Assembly: GCA_017617475.1 (NCBI GenBank)
Contig: JAFZWC010000029.1
Span: 1-6,394 of the forward strand
Source of the DNA: Bacteroidales bacterium
GTDB lineage: Bacteria; Bacteroidota; Bacteroidia; Bacteroidales; UBA932
Direction: 5' to 3'
Length of the DNA: 6,394 bases
Shown here: positions 6,308-6,394 of the stretch, one piece after another
How the letters are laid out: the number at the start of each line of letters is the position of its first letter
Numbering within the stretch: position 1 is the stretch's first letter
The notes under the pieces: model-generated
What the model was told of the DNA's origin: nothing
The model's input: only the letters and a program-made list of their open reading frames with translations
The model's database searches: none
Translations under genes and position numbers: made by a program

Positions 6308-6394
6308 TTAGGCGCTAGGCAGGACTCCCTTTCCACGTTACCCCATCCCCAAACCCCTTCCCTCGGGTAAGGGGCACCGCCGCAGAAGCGGCGG
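6308..6394. other. Gene-free tail with small GC-rich hairpins
   Basis: I see no convincing gene here. The stretch holds short inverted repeats: TTACCC (6338-6343) with GGGTAA (6365-6370), alternatively CCCCTT (6354-6359) with AAGGGG (6369-6374), and CCGCCGC (6377-6383) with GCGGCGG (6388-6394), the last ending exactly at the window edge. It may be the edge of a dispersed intergenic repeat or the 3' flank of the next gene, but this cannot be decided here. Confidence 0.4.

Overview
The window looks like ordinary chromosome from a GC-rich member of the Bacteroidota, probably Bacteroidales. Three lines of evidence support this. Several intergenic spaces carry exact TAnnTTTG promoter -7 boxes. No start codon is preceded by a clear Shine-Dalgarno sequence. 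The proteins (GlnRS, PF09992-type and S41-type lipoproteins) have a Bacteroidota flavour. I cannot name a genus. I see no phage genes, transposase, CRISPR array or toxin module.

Layout: (1) 1-1901, plus strand: the 3' two thirds of glnS (glutaminyl-tRNA synthetase, 5' end outside the window), followed 12 bases later by a family-2 glycosyltransferase, probably co-transcribed. (2) 1916-2785, minus strand: a lipoprotein of the phosphodiester glycosidase (NAGPA, PF09992) family, convergent with the glycosyltransferase. (3) 2786-2872: an 87-base divergent promoter region with a TATTTTTG box on each strand. The two boxes form the arms of a 10-bp inverted repeat. (4) 2873-4132, plus strand: an aspartate-kinase-family protein whose two C-terminal ACT domains are well preserved but whose kinase active-site motifs are all missing or rewritten. 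(5) 4133-4238: a compact regulatory region with a perfect 15-bp inverted repeat wrapped around the promoter, then a second perfect 8-bp inverted repeat at the predicted start of the mRNA. (6) 4239-6110, plus strand: a secreted S41-family peptidase lipoprotein. (7) 6151-6307: a promoter, an initiator tRNA-fMet and a strong stem-loop terminator. (8) 6308-6394: a gene-free tail with small GC-rich hairpins.

The genes do not form one evident pathway. glnS and the tRNA serve translation. The two lipoproteins are predicted to act in the cell envelope, and the glycosyltransferase probably adds sugars to an envelope or exported glycan. The item most worth following up is the aspartokinase-like protein. 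It reads as a kinase-dead, ThrA-derived amino-acid sensor (a pseudoenzyme) kept as an intact reading frame with its own promoter. Second is the palindrome-wrapped promoter of the S41 gene, which suggests a dedicated regulator or an RNA/DNA hairpin switch.
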